DNA of 64,000 nt from JBMNFI01 sp050949225 (GCA_050949225.1 JBMNFI010000001.1:434001-498000); one strand, 5' to 3'; positions 52,692-62,090 are shown, counted from the first letter of the stretch. Numbers and translations: made by a program. The notes: generated by a model not told the origin, from the letters alone.

Positions 52692-54686
52692 ATGAAAACA
52701 ATTAGTATTGATATTGAAACATACTCATCTATTGATCTTACTAAGTCGGGTGTTTATCGCTACGCCGAGGCCTCGGACTTTGAAATCCTGTTATTTGGCT
52801 ATTCCATAGACGGTGGTGACATCCATGTGATTTCCCTCGCCGATGGTGAGATAATCCCAGATGACATTCTGGGTGCCCTGACAGATGATAATGTGCAGAA
52901 ATGGGCATTTAACGCTAACTTTGAAAGGGTGTGTTTATCCCGGCACTTGTCGGATATGGGTATTAGCCTCGACCCTTTCGCCGATAACCACCACTCTGCT
53001 GCCGTCCTTGGCAAGGCAAAATACCTAAACCCACAGTCATGGCGGTGTGCTATGGTTTGGTCTGCATACATGGGGCTACCCTTGTCCCTTGAAGGCTCAG
53101 GTACGGTTCTGGGCTTGGAGAAACAAAAGCTAACCGAAGGCAAGGAACTCATCCGTTATTTCTGTTCTCCTTGTAAAGCTACTGCCGCAAACGGGCAGCG
53201 AACACGGAATCTGCCGGAACACGACCCTGATAAATGGCAAGCGTTCAAGGCATATAATCACCGCGATGTGGAAGCGGAACGTTCTATTCAGGAGCGCCTC
53301 TCCAAGTTTCCTGTTCCTGATATTGTATGGGAGGAATATGCCCACGATCAGGAGATTAACGACCGTGGCGTGGCTCTGGACATGACACTTGTCCAGAGTG
53401 CCATCAAAGCGGATACCCGCTCTCGCACCGAACTAACCCGCTTGATGAAGGAATTAACCGATCTGGATAATCCAAATTCAGTACAGCAAATGAAACAATG
53501 GCTCGCCGATAACGGTATGGAAACGGACTCTCTCGGCAAAAAAGTGGTAACAGAACTGCTCAAGGATGCGCCTGAGCCGCTTGGCAAAGTGCTTTCTCTC
53601 CGCCAGCAACTGGCTAAATCCTCTGTGAAAAAGTATCGAGCCATGGAGAATGCAGTTTGTTCCGATGGTCGGGCAAGGGGTATGTTCCAGTTTTACGGTG
53701 CCAATCGAACCGGCAGATGGGCCGGGCGCTTAATTCAAATGCAAAACCTCCCCCAGAATCACCTGCCCGACCTTGAACAAGCACGAGCATTGGTGCGAAG
53801 CGGAGATTTTAGTACCCTTGAACTGCTCTATGATAATATTCCGGATGTCCTCTCCCAACTCATCCGTACAGCATTTGTGCCTAAAGACGGCCACAAGCTA
53901 ATCGTCGCTGATTTCTCGGCGATTGAAGCCCGCGTTATTGCATGGCTTGCAGGCGAGCATTGGCGTAACGAGGTGTTCGCTACTCACGGAAAAATCTATG
54001 AAGCATCAGCAAGCCAGATGTTTAATGTTCCCATTGAAGAAGTCACCAAGGGCAGTCCGCTTCGACAAAAAGGAAAAATCGCCGAACTTGCCCTTGGCTA
54101 CGGCGGCTCGGTAGGTGCCCTTAAAGCAATGGGTGCTTTGGAGATGGGTTTATCGGAAGAAGAACTTCGCCCTCTCGTTTCCGCTTGGAGGTCGGCAAAT
54201 CCGAATATCGTACAGCTTTGGTGGGATGTCGACCGTGCTGCTATGACAGCGGTCAGGGACAGGACGATGACTGAAACCCATGGTATTCACTTTGGTTACC
54301 AGAGCGGGATGCTGTTTATCACGCTTCCGTCCGGCAGAAAGCTTTCCTACGTCAAGCCCCGTATCGGCATGAACCAATTCGGTTCAGACTGTGTGACCTA
54401 TGAAGGTGTCGGCGGCACGAAAAAATGGGAACGCATCGAAAGTTACGGTCCCAAGTTCGTGGAGAACATCGTACAGGCAACAAGCCGGGACATTTTATCC
54501 TTCGCCATGCAGACGCTCCGTCACTGCTCCATCGTTATGCACATCCACGATGAGGTTGTCATCGAAGCCGACCCAAGGATGTCTACCGAGGTTTTATGTC
54601 AGCAAATGAGCCGAACGCCACCGTGGGCAAAGAGACTTAGACTCCTTGCCGATGGGTTCGATTGCTCATTTTATAAAAAAGATTAA
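52692..54686 (+). CDS. phage DNA polymerase, family A, with 3'-5' exonuclease
   Basis: The 664-aa replicative polymerase. The exonuclease starts with SIDIETYSSIDLTKSGVYRY (Asp6, Glu8). Polymerase motif A is VADFSAIEARVIAWLAGE, motif B is RQKGKIAELALGYGGSVGAL and motif C is VMHIHDEVVIEAD. It is shorter than Pol I (about 930 aa), since it has no 5' nuclease. It is usual in Firmicute siphophages and sits between the SSB and the antirepressor. A GGAGGGC box lies 4 nt before the ATG. Confidence 0.95.
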   Translation: MKTISIDIETYSSIDLTKSGVYRYAEASDFEILLFGYSIDGGDIHVISLADGEIIPDDILGALTDDNVQKWAFNANFERVCLSRHLSDMGISLDPFADNHHSAAVLGKAKYLNPQSWRCAMVWSAYMGLPLSLEGSGTVLGLEKQKLTEGKELIRYFCSPCKATAANGQRTRNLPEHDPDKWQAFKAYNHRDVEAERSIQERLSKFPVPDIVWEEYAHDQEINDRGVALDMTLVQSAIKADTRSRTELTRLMKELTDLDNPNSVQQMKQWLADNGMETDSLGKKVVTELLKDAPEPLGKVLSLRQQLAKSSVKKYRAMENAVCSDGRARGMFQFYGANRTGRWAGRLIQMQNLPQNHLPDLEQARALVRSGDFSTLELLYDNIPDVLSQLIRTAFVPKDGHKLIVADFSAIEARVIAWLAGEHWRNEVFATHGKIYEASASQMFNVPIEEVTKGSPLRQKGKIAELALGYGGSVGALKAMGALEMGLSEEELRPLVSAWRSANPNIVQLWWDVDRAAMTAVRDRTMTETHGIHFGYQSGMLFITLPSGRKLSYVKPRIGMNQFGSDCVTYEGVGGTKKWERIESYGPKFVENIVQATSRDILSFAMQTLRHCSIVMHIHDEVVIEADPRMSTEVLCQQMSRTPPWAKRLRLLADGFDCSFYKKD

Positions 54687-54691
54687 ATGCA

Positions 54692-54736
54692 AGTACGCAA
54701 AACAGCCCCTCCTGTCTGTAGGCAGTAGAGGGGTTT
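54692..54736 (+). ncRNA. structured RNA element, copy 2
   Basis: AGTACGCAA is followed by CCCCTC (54706-54711) pairing with GAGGGG (54728-54733), extended by weaker pairs, with loop CTGTCTGTAGGCAGTA. It repeats the element at 50331-50376 and precedes the antirepressor gene. Confidence 0.55.
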
Positions 54737-54773
54737 GTTGCCTCTCGAAAATATATTTTTCAGGAGGTTCAAT

Positions 54774-55547
54774 ATGAACGGATTAAAAGTGTTCTCCTAT
54801 GAGGGGAACGAAGTCAGGACTGTCCAACGCTGCAACGAAACATGGTGGGTATTAAGAGATGTTTGCTCAGTGCTGGAGATTGACAACAGCGGGAATGTGG
54901 CAGCTCGCCTCGATGAGGATGAAAAGGGTGTCCATACTGTGGATACCCTTGGCGGCAAACAGGATTTGACCGTTATCAGCGAAAGCGGTCTCTACAGTAC
55001 TATTCTTCTGTCCCGAAAACCCGAAGCTAAGAAGTTTAAGCGTTGGGTCACCCACGAGGTGCTTCCTTCCATCCGCAGGCACGGCGCATATGTCACCCCC
55101 GCCAAGCTGGAGGAAATCATGAATGACCCCGACGCTTGGATTAAGGTGCTGACTGCTCTTAAAGAAGAACGAACCGCCAAGGAAAAACTTCAGCTTGAAG
55201 CCGCTAAAAATGAACCGAAGGTTATATTCGCCGATGCTGTATCGGTTTCTGAAGGCACCATCCTTATTGGAGAGTTAGCAAAAATTCTCAAGGGCAACGG
55301 AATCGAAATCGGTCAGAACCGCCTTTTTGAAAGACTCCGTCAGGACGGATATCTTATCAAGCGTAAAGGTACGGATTATAACGCGCCGACTCAAAAGGCG
55401 ATGGAACTGGGTCTTTTTAGAGTGAAGGAAACAGCCATCACTCATTCAGACGGACATGTCACCATCAGTAAAACCACCAAGGTCACAGGCAAAGGTCAGC
55501 AATATTTCATCAATCTATTCCTTGGAGAAAGGGGTTGTAATCAGTGA
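54774..55547 (+). CDS. BRO-N / KilAC phage antirepressor
   Basis: A 257-aa protein from ATG 54774 (CAGGAGG upstream). The N-terminal BRO domain reads VRTVQRCNETWWVLRDVCSV and YSTILLSRKPEAKKFKRWVT, then EVLPSIRRHGAY. The C-terminal KilAC domain has KVIFADAVSVSEGTILIGEL and RLFERLRQDGYLI. Such proteins counter the lysogenic repressor or control early expression. It overlaps the next gene by 4 bp. Confidence 0.92.
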   Translation: MNGLKVFSYEGNEVRTVQRCNETWWVLRDVCSVLEIDNSGNVAARLDEDEKGVHTVDTLGGKQDLTVISESGLYSTILLSRKPEAKKFKRWVTHEVLPSIRRHGAYVTPAKLEEIMNDPDAWIKVLTALKEERTAKEKLQLEAAKNEPKVIFADAVSVSEGTILIGELAKILKGNGIEIGQNRLFERLRQDGYLIKRKGTDYNAPTQKAMELGLFRVKETAITHSDGHVTISKTTKVTGKGQQYFINLFLGERGCNQ

Positions 55548-55837
55548 CGAAGGAAAAGAAACAAGCCGTTAAATCGGCTCTGAAAAAGATCGGCAAGGCG
55601 ATATGGGATGTGTTCCCGTGGATATTGATGTGGATTGGATTGACCTGCTTTTTCTCGCTCCTGTTTATTAGTGCGGACAAAAGTGTGGAACGGGCTAAAC
55701 AGCTTGCCGCAATCGAAGCCGAGAACGCTATGTATGAATCGGAAAACTCCCGCCTTGAAGAAGATATTGATTGGCTGCGCTCGCTTGTAGAGCAGTATTA
55801 CCAAGAGGAGGTGCCTAATGGACAAGTACAACAGTGA
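55544..55837 (+). CDS. small phage membrane protein
   Basis: A 97-aa product from GTG 55544, overlapping the antirepressor by 4 bp. One membrane helix WDVFPWILMWIGLTCFFSLL (about 21-42) is followed by a coiled-coil-like stretch (LAAIEAENAMYESENSRLEE). It is unrecognised; it may be a phage inner-membrane or septum-formation-like protein. Confidence 0.65.
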   Translation: MTKEKKQAVKSALKKIGKAIWDVFPWILMWIGLTCFFSLLFISADKSVERAKQLAAIEAENAMYESENSRLEEDIDWLRSLVEQYYQEEVPNGQVQQ

Positions 55838-56240
55838 GGGCTATCCCGACCCGACCGCCTATGAAGCATTGACGGCAGTCGCTAAATCTGAAGCATCGGC
55901 AAAAACCTACCGCCCGCTTGTTTATATAGCCTCAGCGTTTACAGGTGACACAGATACCAATACAAGGAGAGCGCAGGGCTATTGCCGCTTTGCCGTTTCC
56001 AAGGGATACATCCCACTTGCACCCCACCTGCACTATCCGCAATTTATGGATGATGATGACAAGGATCAGCGAGAACTTGGGTTATTCTTTGCCCTTGTCT
56101 TGCTTAGTAAATGTGATGAGCTTTGGGTCTTTGGTAAGCCTACCGAGGGTATGTCCCGCGAAATCGCTAAGGCGAAAAAACGTGGAATGCCTATTAAATA
56201 CTACAACAATAAATGCGAGGTGATTAGCTTTGGAACTTAA
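55818..56240 (+). CDS. DUF4406-like / nucleoside deoxyribosyltransferase-fold protein
   Basis: A 140-aa product from ATG 55818 (GAGGAGG upstream), overlapping its neighbours. The sequence VYIASAFTGDTDTNTRRAQG, then PLAPHLHYPQFMDDDDKDQR, and CDELWVFGKPTEGMSREIAK, is the pattern of nucleoside 2-deoxyribosyltransferase-fold phage proteins (DUF4406/DUF7768). It probably acts on nucleotides; no reaction is proven for this group as far as I know. Confidence 0.82.
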   Translation: MDKYNSEGYPDPTAYEALTAVAKSEASAKTYRPLVYIASAFTGDTDTNTRRAQGYCRFAVSKGYIPLAPHLHYPQFMDDDDKDQRELGLFFALVLLSKCDELWVFGKPTEGMSREIAKAKKRGMPIKYYNNKCEVISFGT

Positions 56241-58554
56241 AATCGCATATGGTGACAGCCGCCTCTCGAAAAGATGGGTCAACAAGAAAATCACCTTTGA
56301 AGAGTTGTGCGAGCGATTCAAATCCACTCGCCGCACAACCGAGACCGTCGCGGAGTATAAGAAATTTACAAAAGACCGCCGTGATACTGCCAAGGATGTA
56401 GGCGGCTATGTCCTTGGCCACCTTAAGAGTGGAAGGCGTAAAAAGGATACAGTAGAAAGCCGTTCCGGTATTACCCTTGATGCCGACCATGCAAATAGTG
56501 ATTTTTTTGAAACTGTGGAGATGTTGTTTCCGCACAGGTGTGTGGTCTACTCAACCCATAGTCATACCCCTGATGAACCCCGGCTTCGTATGGTTATCCC
56601 GCTTGCCCGAGAGGTATCACCTGATAAATATGCCGCCCTCTCCCGTTTGGTAGCCGATGTTATCGGGATCGATTTTTTCGATGACAGCACTTACGAACCG
56701 GAACGCCTGATGTACTGGCCGTCCACACCATCCGACGGTGAATATATCTTTAAAACAATCGACGGCGATATTCTCGATCCTGATGCATACCTCACTAAAC
56801 TTTCCGACTGGCGTGACTGCTCTCTCTGGCCTACTTCAAGCCGCCAGTCAGAGGTAATACAGCGTAGTATCCGACAACAGCAAGACCCCCTCGCCAAATC
56901 AGGCGTGGTCGGGGCTTTCTGCCGTGCCTATTCAATTGAAAATGTCATTGCGATATTTCTATCCGATATTTATGAACCCTCAGCAATGAGTGGTCGCTAT
57001 GACTATATTCCAGCTGATAGTTCAGCAGGTGTGGTGCTGTACGAAGGTAAATGGTCATATTCTCACCATGCTACTGATCCCGCCTGCGGCAGGTTACTAA
57101 ATGCTTTCGATCTTGTTCGAGTTCATAAATTCACCGACCTTGATGAAAAGGCCGGGTTCAAGGCGATGAGCGAATTTGCAGTACAGGATGAAAATGTGAA
57201 GTTGTTGCTCGCCGAGGAGCGTATTGCTAAAGCTGAAAATGACTTTGATGATGATACCGATTGGAAATCTCTGCTTCAGCGTGAGAAAAGCGGCATCCTT
57301 TCCAACACCCTCGGCAATCTGCTTCTCATCCTGAACAATGACGACACCCTCTCTGGTATCCGTCATAATCGTCTCGCCAACCAGATATACGGCGAAGAGC
57401 TGCCGTGGGAGCGCCCGCATAAGCCTTGGCGGGATGTCGATACGGCTCAACTTGTGGCTTTTATCGATAAACGCTACGGCACTTTTTCCGCTCGTAACTA
57501 TGAACTTGCTTTGACAAAAGTAGCTGATGACCGCGCCTACCACCCGATTCGGGAATACCTCGAAGGCTTGCCCGAATGGGATAGGATTCCTCGAATTGAC
57601 ACGCTCCTCATCGATTACATCGGTGCTGAGGATTCACCCTATACAAGAGCCGTTACTCGAAAAACCCTCGTAGCAGCAGTCGCCCGGATTATCAGCCCCG
57701 GCACAAAACACGACTCGATCCTTGTCCTCAATGGCAAGCAAGGCATCGGAAAATCTACGCTCTTTTCCAGACTGGGTCAACAATGGTACTCTGACAGCCT
57801 TTCCATATCGGATATGAAGGATAAAACCGCACCGGAGAAATTGCAAGGCTACTGGATTCTTGAACTCGGGGAGCTTGCGGGTATTAAGAAAATGGACGTG
57901 GAAACGGTCAAATCCTTTATTACCCGTGTGGATGATAAGTACCGTCCTTCATATGGTCGGGCAGTTGAGAGTCATCCTCGCCAGTGTATTATCGTTGGCA
58001 CAACTAACTCTGATGGTGGCTTTCTTCGAGACATTACAGGCAACCGCCGTTTCTGGCCTGTTTGGGTCTCCGGTGAGGGAAAACACCGTGCATGGGAACT
58101 CACAGACATAGATCAGATTTGGGCGGAAGCCCTTGTTAAATACAAAGAAGGTGAGGAGCTGTTCCTCAAAGGCGATGTTGCTATGGCGGCTTACGCTGAA
58201 CAACGTAACGCTATGGAGAATGACGAGCGCGAGGGCCTGGTTTTGGATTATCTTGAAACCCTGCTCCCTGAAAGCTGGGATACGATGGACATTTATCGCA
58301 GGATAGAATACATCCGTTCACCTGACGACCCCACAAGATCGAACGGAAGCATCCGTAGAAATCAAGTCTGTGTGATGGAGATATGGTGCGAGTGTTTCGG
58401 CAAGTCCCGCGAGTCCATAAAGAAAGCTGATTCTTATGAGATTCAAGGCATCTTAAACCGTATCGGCGGCTGGTCCCTATTCGACGGAAACAAGACCGGC
58501 AAAAAATCATTGCCCATCTATGGCATTCAGAGAGTGTTCGTTAGAACGGAATGA
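56230..58554 (+). CDS. VapE-family primase-helicase
   Basis: A 774-aa replication ATPase. The start is TTG 56230, with GAGGTG 6-7 nt upstream. The N-terminal 300 residues look like a primase-polymerase/RepB-like region (SGITLDADHANSDFFETVEM, HSHTPDEPRLRMVIPL). The C-terminal virulence-associated E helicase has Walker A NGKQGIGKSTLFSRLG and LGELAGIKKMDVETVKSFIT. It drives phage origin opening and unwinding with the polymerase and SSB encoded upstream. Confidence 0.92.
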   Translation: MELKIAYGDSRLSKRWVNKKITFEELCERFKSTRRTTETVAEYKKFTKDRRDTAKDVGGYVLGHLKSGRRKKDTVESRSGITLDADHANSDFFETVEMLFPHRCVVYSTHSHTPDEPRLRMVIPLAREVSPDKYAALSRLVADVIGIDFFDDSTYEPERLMYWPSTPSDGEYIFKTIDGDILDPDAYLTKLSDWRDCSLWPTSSRQSEVIQRSIRQQQDPLAKSGVVGAFCRAYSIENVIAIFLSDIYEPSAMSGRYDYIPADSSAGVVLYEGKWSYSHHATDPACGRLLNAFDLVRVHKFTDLDEKAGFKAMSEFAVQDENVKLLLAEERIAKAENDFDDDTDWKSLLQREKSGILSNTLGNLLLILNNDDTLSGIRHNRLANQIYGEELPWERPHKPWRDVDTAQLVAFIDKRYGTFSARNYELALTKVADDRAYHPIREYLEGLPEWDRIPRIDTLLIDYIGAEDSPYTRAVTRKTLVAAVARIISPGTKHDSILVLNGKQGIGKSTLFSRLGQQWYSDSLSISDMKDKTAPEKLQGYWILELGELAGIKKMDVETVKSFITRVDDKYRPSYGRAVESHPRQCIIVGTTNSDGGFLRDITGNRRFWPVWVSGEGKHRAWELTDIDQIWAEALVKYKEGEELFLKGDVAMAAYAEQRNAMENDEREGLVLDYLETLLPESWDTMDIYRRIEYIRSPDDPTRSNGSIRRNQVCVMEIWCECFGKSRESIKKADSYEIQGILNRIGGWSLFDGNKTGKKSLPIYGIQRVFVRTE

Positions 58555-58780
58555 AGCATTTTTATTGCCTGTCTGCTCGTTTTGAGGCTTCGGCAACCAA
58601 GCTCGGCAATGTCGCAAGCCCCTACTAAATCAGTGTTCTACGGTTGCTCTTTCCCTTATTGCCCATTTTATTCTACTAATTTATATAGGTAAGGATAAGA
58701 GTAATAGGCACACGGGAAACGCACGCGTAGTAATTATAGGAAAAATCGGGCAATCGGCAAATGAGAAATTGGAGGTTATA

Positions 58781-59122
58781 GTGAGAGAGAAAATCATAGA
58801 ACAGAAACTCGTCCAAGCAGTCAAAGCAGTGGGCGGTATCGCACCTAAATTTATAAGTCCCGGTTTTGATGGAATGCCCGACCGCCTTGTTCTCCTGCCG
58901 CGTGGCAACATCGCCTTTGTTGAAGTGAAGCGGCATGGGGAGAAACCTCGACCTTTGCAGGAAGCGCGGCATGGGATGCTTCGGCGGTTGGGTTTTGCGG
59001 TCTACGTTCTGGACGATGGAGCGCAAATCGAAGAAATCTTAGAGCAGATAGGAGGTGATGCCGAATGCTTATCACTTGCGAAACATGCGGAAAACAATTT
59101 AACAGAAAGCCTTCACAAATAA
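58781..59122 (+). CDS. VRR-NUC domain nuclease
   Basis: GTG 58781 has GGAGG 5 nt upstream; 113 aa. The VRR-NUC motif is FDGMPDRLVLLPRGNIAFVE then VKRHGEKPRPLQ, a GxPD and ExK nuclease of the PD-(D/E)XK fold. It probably resolves branched DNA in replication. Its last 19 codons overlap the following HNH gene and read unlike the family's usual end, consistent with insertion of that gene. Confidence 0.87.
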   Translation: MREKIIEQKLVQAVKAVGGIAPKFISPGFDGMPDRLVLLPRGNIAFVEVKRHGEKPRPLQEARHGMLRRLGFAVYVLDDGAQIEEILEQIGGDAECLSLAKHAENNLTESLHK

Positions 59123-59652
59123 AAGATCATAACTTCTGCAGCCGAAAGTGCTTAGGAACAGCTAATGGGATGCGGAGCCGTAAGAGCCATCAAATGACCT
59201 GCGATTATTGCGGGAAGGAATTTATTCAGAAAAATCGCCACGGTTCACGCAATAAGCAGTTCTATTGCAGTCGAGAATGCGGTTGGGCTGATAAAGTAAA
59301 AAAAATCGTAGTCATCTGCGAGTGGTGCGATCAGCCTTTTGAAAAGAAGCGTTCTGATGTAGCACGATCGAGCCACAATCTGTGTGACCGTGGTTGCTAT
59401 CAAGACTTCATCAATTTCGCACAAGCTGGCGCTGCCAATCAGTATGTAGGAGGTAAGGTCATATATCGCACACTTGCCGAAATAAAAATCGGCAGAGTGT
59501 TAACCAATGAAGAAGAAATCCATCATATAGACGGCAATCATGCTAACAACGCATTAGATAACCTTGCTGTAGTCTCACGGGCAGAGCATATGTCGATTCA
59601 TGCTGCCGAGAAAAGGAGGGACGCAAATGGACGCTTCTCTGACAAAGGCTGA
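59065..59652 (+). CDS. HNH endonuclease with zinc-ribbon repeats, probably an inserted homing nuclease
   Basis: A 195-aa protein from ATG 59065 (GGAGGTG upstream). Three cysteine modules (CETCGKQFNRKPSQIKDHNF, then CDYCGKEFIQKNRHG, then CEWCDQPFEKKRSDVA, each with a trailing CxxxC) precede an HNH core EEIHHIDGNHANNALDNLAV with AEHMSIH. This zinc-finger plus HNH architecture is common in phage free-standing homing endonucleases. It overlaps the genes on both sides (VRR-NUC 58 bp, SNF2 26 bp), as if inserted between two genes that usually adjoin. Confidence 0.85.
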   Translation: MLITCETCGKQFNRKPSQIKDHNFCSRKCLGTANGMRSRKSHQMTCDYCGKEFIQKNRHGSRNKQFYCSRECGWADKVKKIVVICEWCDQPFEKKRSDVARSSHNLCDRGCYQDFINFAQAGAANQYVGGKVIYRTLAEIKIGRVLTNEEEIHHIDGNHANNALDNLAVVSRAEHMSIHAAEKRRDANGRFSDKG

Positions 59653-60997
59653 ATTACATCCCTATCAAACTTTTAGCGTAGAGTTTATCTGCTCCCACTC
59701 TCAAACAGCTATCTTTCTTGACTGTGGCTTGGGCAAAACGGTAACTACTCTGACAGCCTTGGATGACCTGCTATTTGACAGCTTCGAAATCGGAAAGATT
59801 CTTGTTATTTGCCCGCTTCGCGTTAGTGCAGTCTGGGTTGAAGAAATAAGTAAATGGGAGCATCTCTCCGACCTGAGATTATCCGTGGCTGTCGGCACGG
59901 AGACGGAGCGCAAAGCGGCGCTTCAGGCTAAAGCAGATATTTACATCATCAACCGCGAAAACGTAGTGTGGCTGATCGAGGACAGCGGCATCCCTTTCGA
60001 TTTCGACACCTTGGTGGTTGATGAACTATCCAGCTTCAAGAACCACCAGACAAAGCGGTTCAGGTCATTGATGAAGGTTCGCGCCAAGGTAGTACGCATC
60101 ATCGGTCTGACGGGAACTCCGAGCAGTAACGGTTTGATGGATTTATGGGCTGAGTACCGGCTTCTCGACATGGGTCAGCGGCTCGGACGGTTCATCGGGC
60201 AGTATCGCAGCACATACTTTACACCCGACAAACGAAATGGTCAGGTCATATTCAGGTACAAGCCTCTGCCGTTTGCTGAAAAAGAAATATACGCCAAAAT
60301 TGCCGACATTACCATATCCATGAAATCTACTGATCACTTGATCATGCCCGAACTGGTAACCGCTGGGTATCCTGTGAAGCTATCAGACAAAGAGCGTGAG
60401 CGATATGACGAACTGCGGCAGGATTTGGTGTTAAAATTGGCTGGTGGCGATGTCACTGCCGCCAATGCCGCCGCCCTGTCAGGAAAGCTCTGCCAGATGG
60501 CGAACGGTGCGGTCTATGGCGACGACGGCACAGTCCACTACATCCATGACCGCAAACTAGATGCCCTTGAGGATTTAATCGAAGCCGCCAACGGCAAGCC
60601 CGTTCTCGTAGCCTACTGGTTCAAGCACGATTTGGAGCGAATATCAGCAAGGCTGAAAGACCGGCATATCCCATTTACAAAATTGGATACATCGGATAGT
60701 ATTGCGAGCTGGAACGAGGGCAAATGGCCTGTCGCCTTAATCCACCCCGCTTCTGCCGGACACGGCCTGAATCTTCAGTCGGGCGGCTCCACGATTATCT
60801 GGTTCGGGCTGACGTGGAGTTTGGAGCTCTACCAGCAGGCCAACGCCCGTCTGTGGCGGCAGGGTCAGAAAGCTGAAACGGTGGTTCTCCACCACATTAT
60901 CGCCAAAGACACCATTGACGAACGGGTAATGAAAGCCCTGTCCGCCAAGGACAAAACACAAACCGCCTTAATTGACGCGGTAAAAGCAAATCTATGA
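59627..60997 (+). CDS. phage SNF2-type helicase
   Basis: A 456-aa protein from ATG 59627 (AAAGGAGGG, 7 nt). Helicase motifs: HPYQTFSVEFICSHSQTAIF, Walker A DCGLGKTVTTL, motif II VVDELSSFKN (DELS in place of DEAH), motif III LTGTPSSNGLMDLWAEY, and the C-lobe ALIHPASAGHGLNLQSGGST and QQANARLWRQGQKAE. It occurs in most Firmicute phages of this type, beside VRR-NUC, and aids replication or recombination. Confidence 0.92.
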   Translation: MDASLTKAELHPYQTFSVEFICSHSQTAIFLDCGLGKTVTTLTALDDLLFDSFEIGKILVICPLRVSAVWVEEISKWEHLSDLRLSVAVGTETERKAALQAKADIYIINRENVVWLIEDSGIPFDFDTLVVDELSSFKNHQTKRFRSLMKVRAKVVRIIGLTGTPSSNGLMDLWAEYRLLDMGQRLGRFIGQYRSTYFTPDKRNGQVIFRYKPLPFAEKEIYAKIADITISMKSTDHLIMPELVTAGYPVKLSDKERERYDELRQDLVLKLAGGDVTAANAAALSGKLCQMANGAVYGDDGTVHYIHDRKLDALEDLIEAANGKPVLVAYWFKHDLERISARLKDRHIPFTKLDTSDSIASWNEGKWPVALIHPASAGHGLNLQSGGSTIIWFGLTWSLELYQQANARLWRQGQKAETVVLHHIIAKDTIDERVMKALSAKDKTQTALIDAVKANL

Positions 60998-61054
60998 CAA
61001 TCTATGGAGTCAAAAGCTGCCAATCCGAGGGGATTAAATTATCGGAGGTAGCCT

Positions 61055-61486
61055 ATGAACAAACCAAAACTATCGGCAAAGGATTATTTGTCCCAAGCCT
61101 ATCGTATAGACCAGCGCATCAATAGCAAGATTGAGCAGGTACAGTCATTGCGAGAACTCGCCGGAAAAGCAAGTGCCACTCTGTCCGATGTGCCGCCTAG
61201 CAAGGGAAACCGCAATGTTCACCGCATGGAAGATGTTATCGCCAAGATGGTAGACCTGGAGTCTGAAATCAACGCTGACCTGACTCGCCTGATAAATCTG
61301 AAGCATGAAATCGTCACGGTGATTAAGTGCGTGGAAAGCCCCGAACTCCAGACGCTTCTGGAATTAAGGTATTTGTGTTTCAAGACATGGGAACAGATAG
61401 CGGTCGAGCTGCATTTCGACCTTCGCTGGGTTTACCGGCTTCATGGCCGGGCTTTGGACGAGATCGATGCCATACGCCACTGTTGA
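61055..61486 (+). CDS. DUF1492 / ArpU-like late transcription regulator
   Basis: A 143-aa protein with GGAGG 5 nt before ATG. Residues 95-140 (ELQTLLELRYLCFKTWEQIA, FDLRWVYRLHGRALDEI) resemble a sigma-70 region 4 helix-turn-helix. DUF1492 proteins lie just before the packaging genes and are thought to activate late transcription, like ArpU. Confidence 0.87.
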   Translation: MNKPKLSAKDYLSQAYRIDQRINSKIEQVQSLRELAGKASATLSDVPPSKGNRNVHRMEDVIAKMVDLESEINADLTRLINLKHEIVTVIKCVESPELQTLLELRYLCFKTWEQIAVELHFDLRWVYRLHGRALDEIDAIRHC

Positions 61487-61547
61487 CCACTATAATTCCG
61501 CTTTGGAACCTGTTACTATTAGAATAGCAAAATTGACTGCACACACG

Positions 61548-61580
61548 AGCCTCGCGGGAGCAATCCCACGGGGCTTTTCT
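61548..61580 (+). terminator. candidate terminator ahead of the packaging genes
   Basis: Arms AGCCTCGCGGGA (61548-61559) and TCCCACGGGGCT (61564-61575) pair with one mismatch and one G-T, followed by TTTCTTA. It lies 60 bp after DUF1492. Confidence 0.6.
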
Positions 61581-61604
61581 TATGCGCAGAACAGGAGGTG
61601 CAAC

Positions 61605-61955
61605 GTGCCATATAAAGCAAAGAAGCCCTGCGCCTACCCCGGCTGCGCCAAGCTGGCTACGGGTAGGTACTGTGAGGAACATCAGAAACAGGAAGCCAAA
61701 AGATATAACAGATACGACCGCGACCCCGACAGCAATAAACGCTACGGCAGAACGTGGAAACAAATCCGTGCAGCGTTCCTGTCGGCCAACCCGCTATGTG
61801 TGATGTGTAAACGTGACGGACGGCTCACTCCCGCAACGCTTGCCCACCATAAGATCAAGCTGACCGACGGCGGCACAAACGACTGGGAGAATATGATGGC
61901 GCTTTGTCAGGAATGCCACTCAAGACTTCACGCTGGGCAAGGCGACTACTTTTAA
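61605..61955 (+). CDS. phage HNH endonuclease (packaging type)
   Basis: GTG 61605 has GGAGG 6 nt upstream; 116 aa. A CxxxC and CxxH start (KPCAYPGCAKLATGRYCEEH) precedes the HNH: CVMCKRDGRLTPATLAHHKI, DGGTNDWENMMALCQECHSR. HNH proteins in this place work with the terminase in DNA packaging of many phages. The upstream extension of the frame to 61443 lacks an SD. Confidence 0.88.
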   Translation: MPYKAKKPCAYPGCAKLATGRYCEEHQKQEAKRYNRYDRDPDSNKRYGRTWKQIRAAFLSANPLCVMCKRDGRLTPATLAHHKIKLTDGGTNDWENMMALCQECHSRLHAGQGDYF

Positions 61956-62033
61956 GTTCAGACCGAGGGGCGGTCTCAATCCCTGTGACTTCTAAGGTGG
62001 ACAGCGCGCTTGGCCTGCCGTGCAAATTATTCG

Positions 62034-62079
62034 AAAATCAAAAATCAAAAAATCAAAACGGAAATCAAAATCAAAAACG
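62034..62079 (+). repeat. A-rich AAATCA repeats before the small terminase
   Basis: Five copies of AAATCA in about 45 bp, between HNH and terS. It may be a low-complexity leader, a curved-DNA site, or part of a packaging recognition site. Confidence 0.55.
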
Positions 62080-62090
62080 AGGTGATGACA

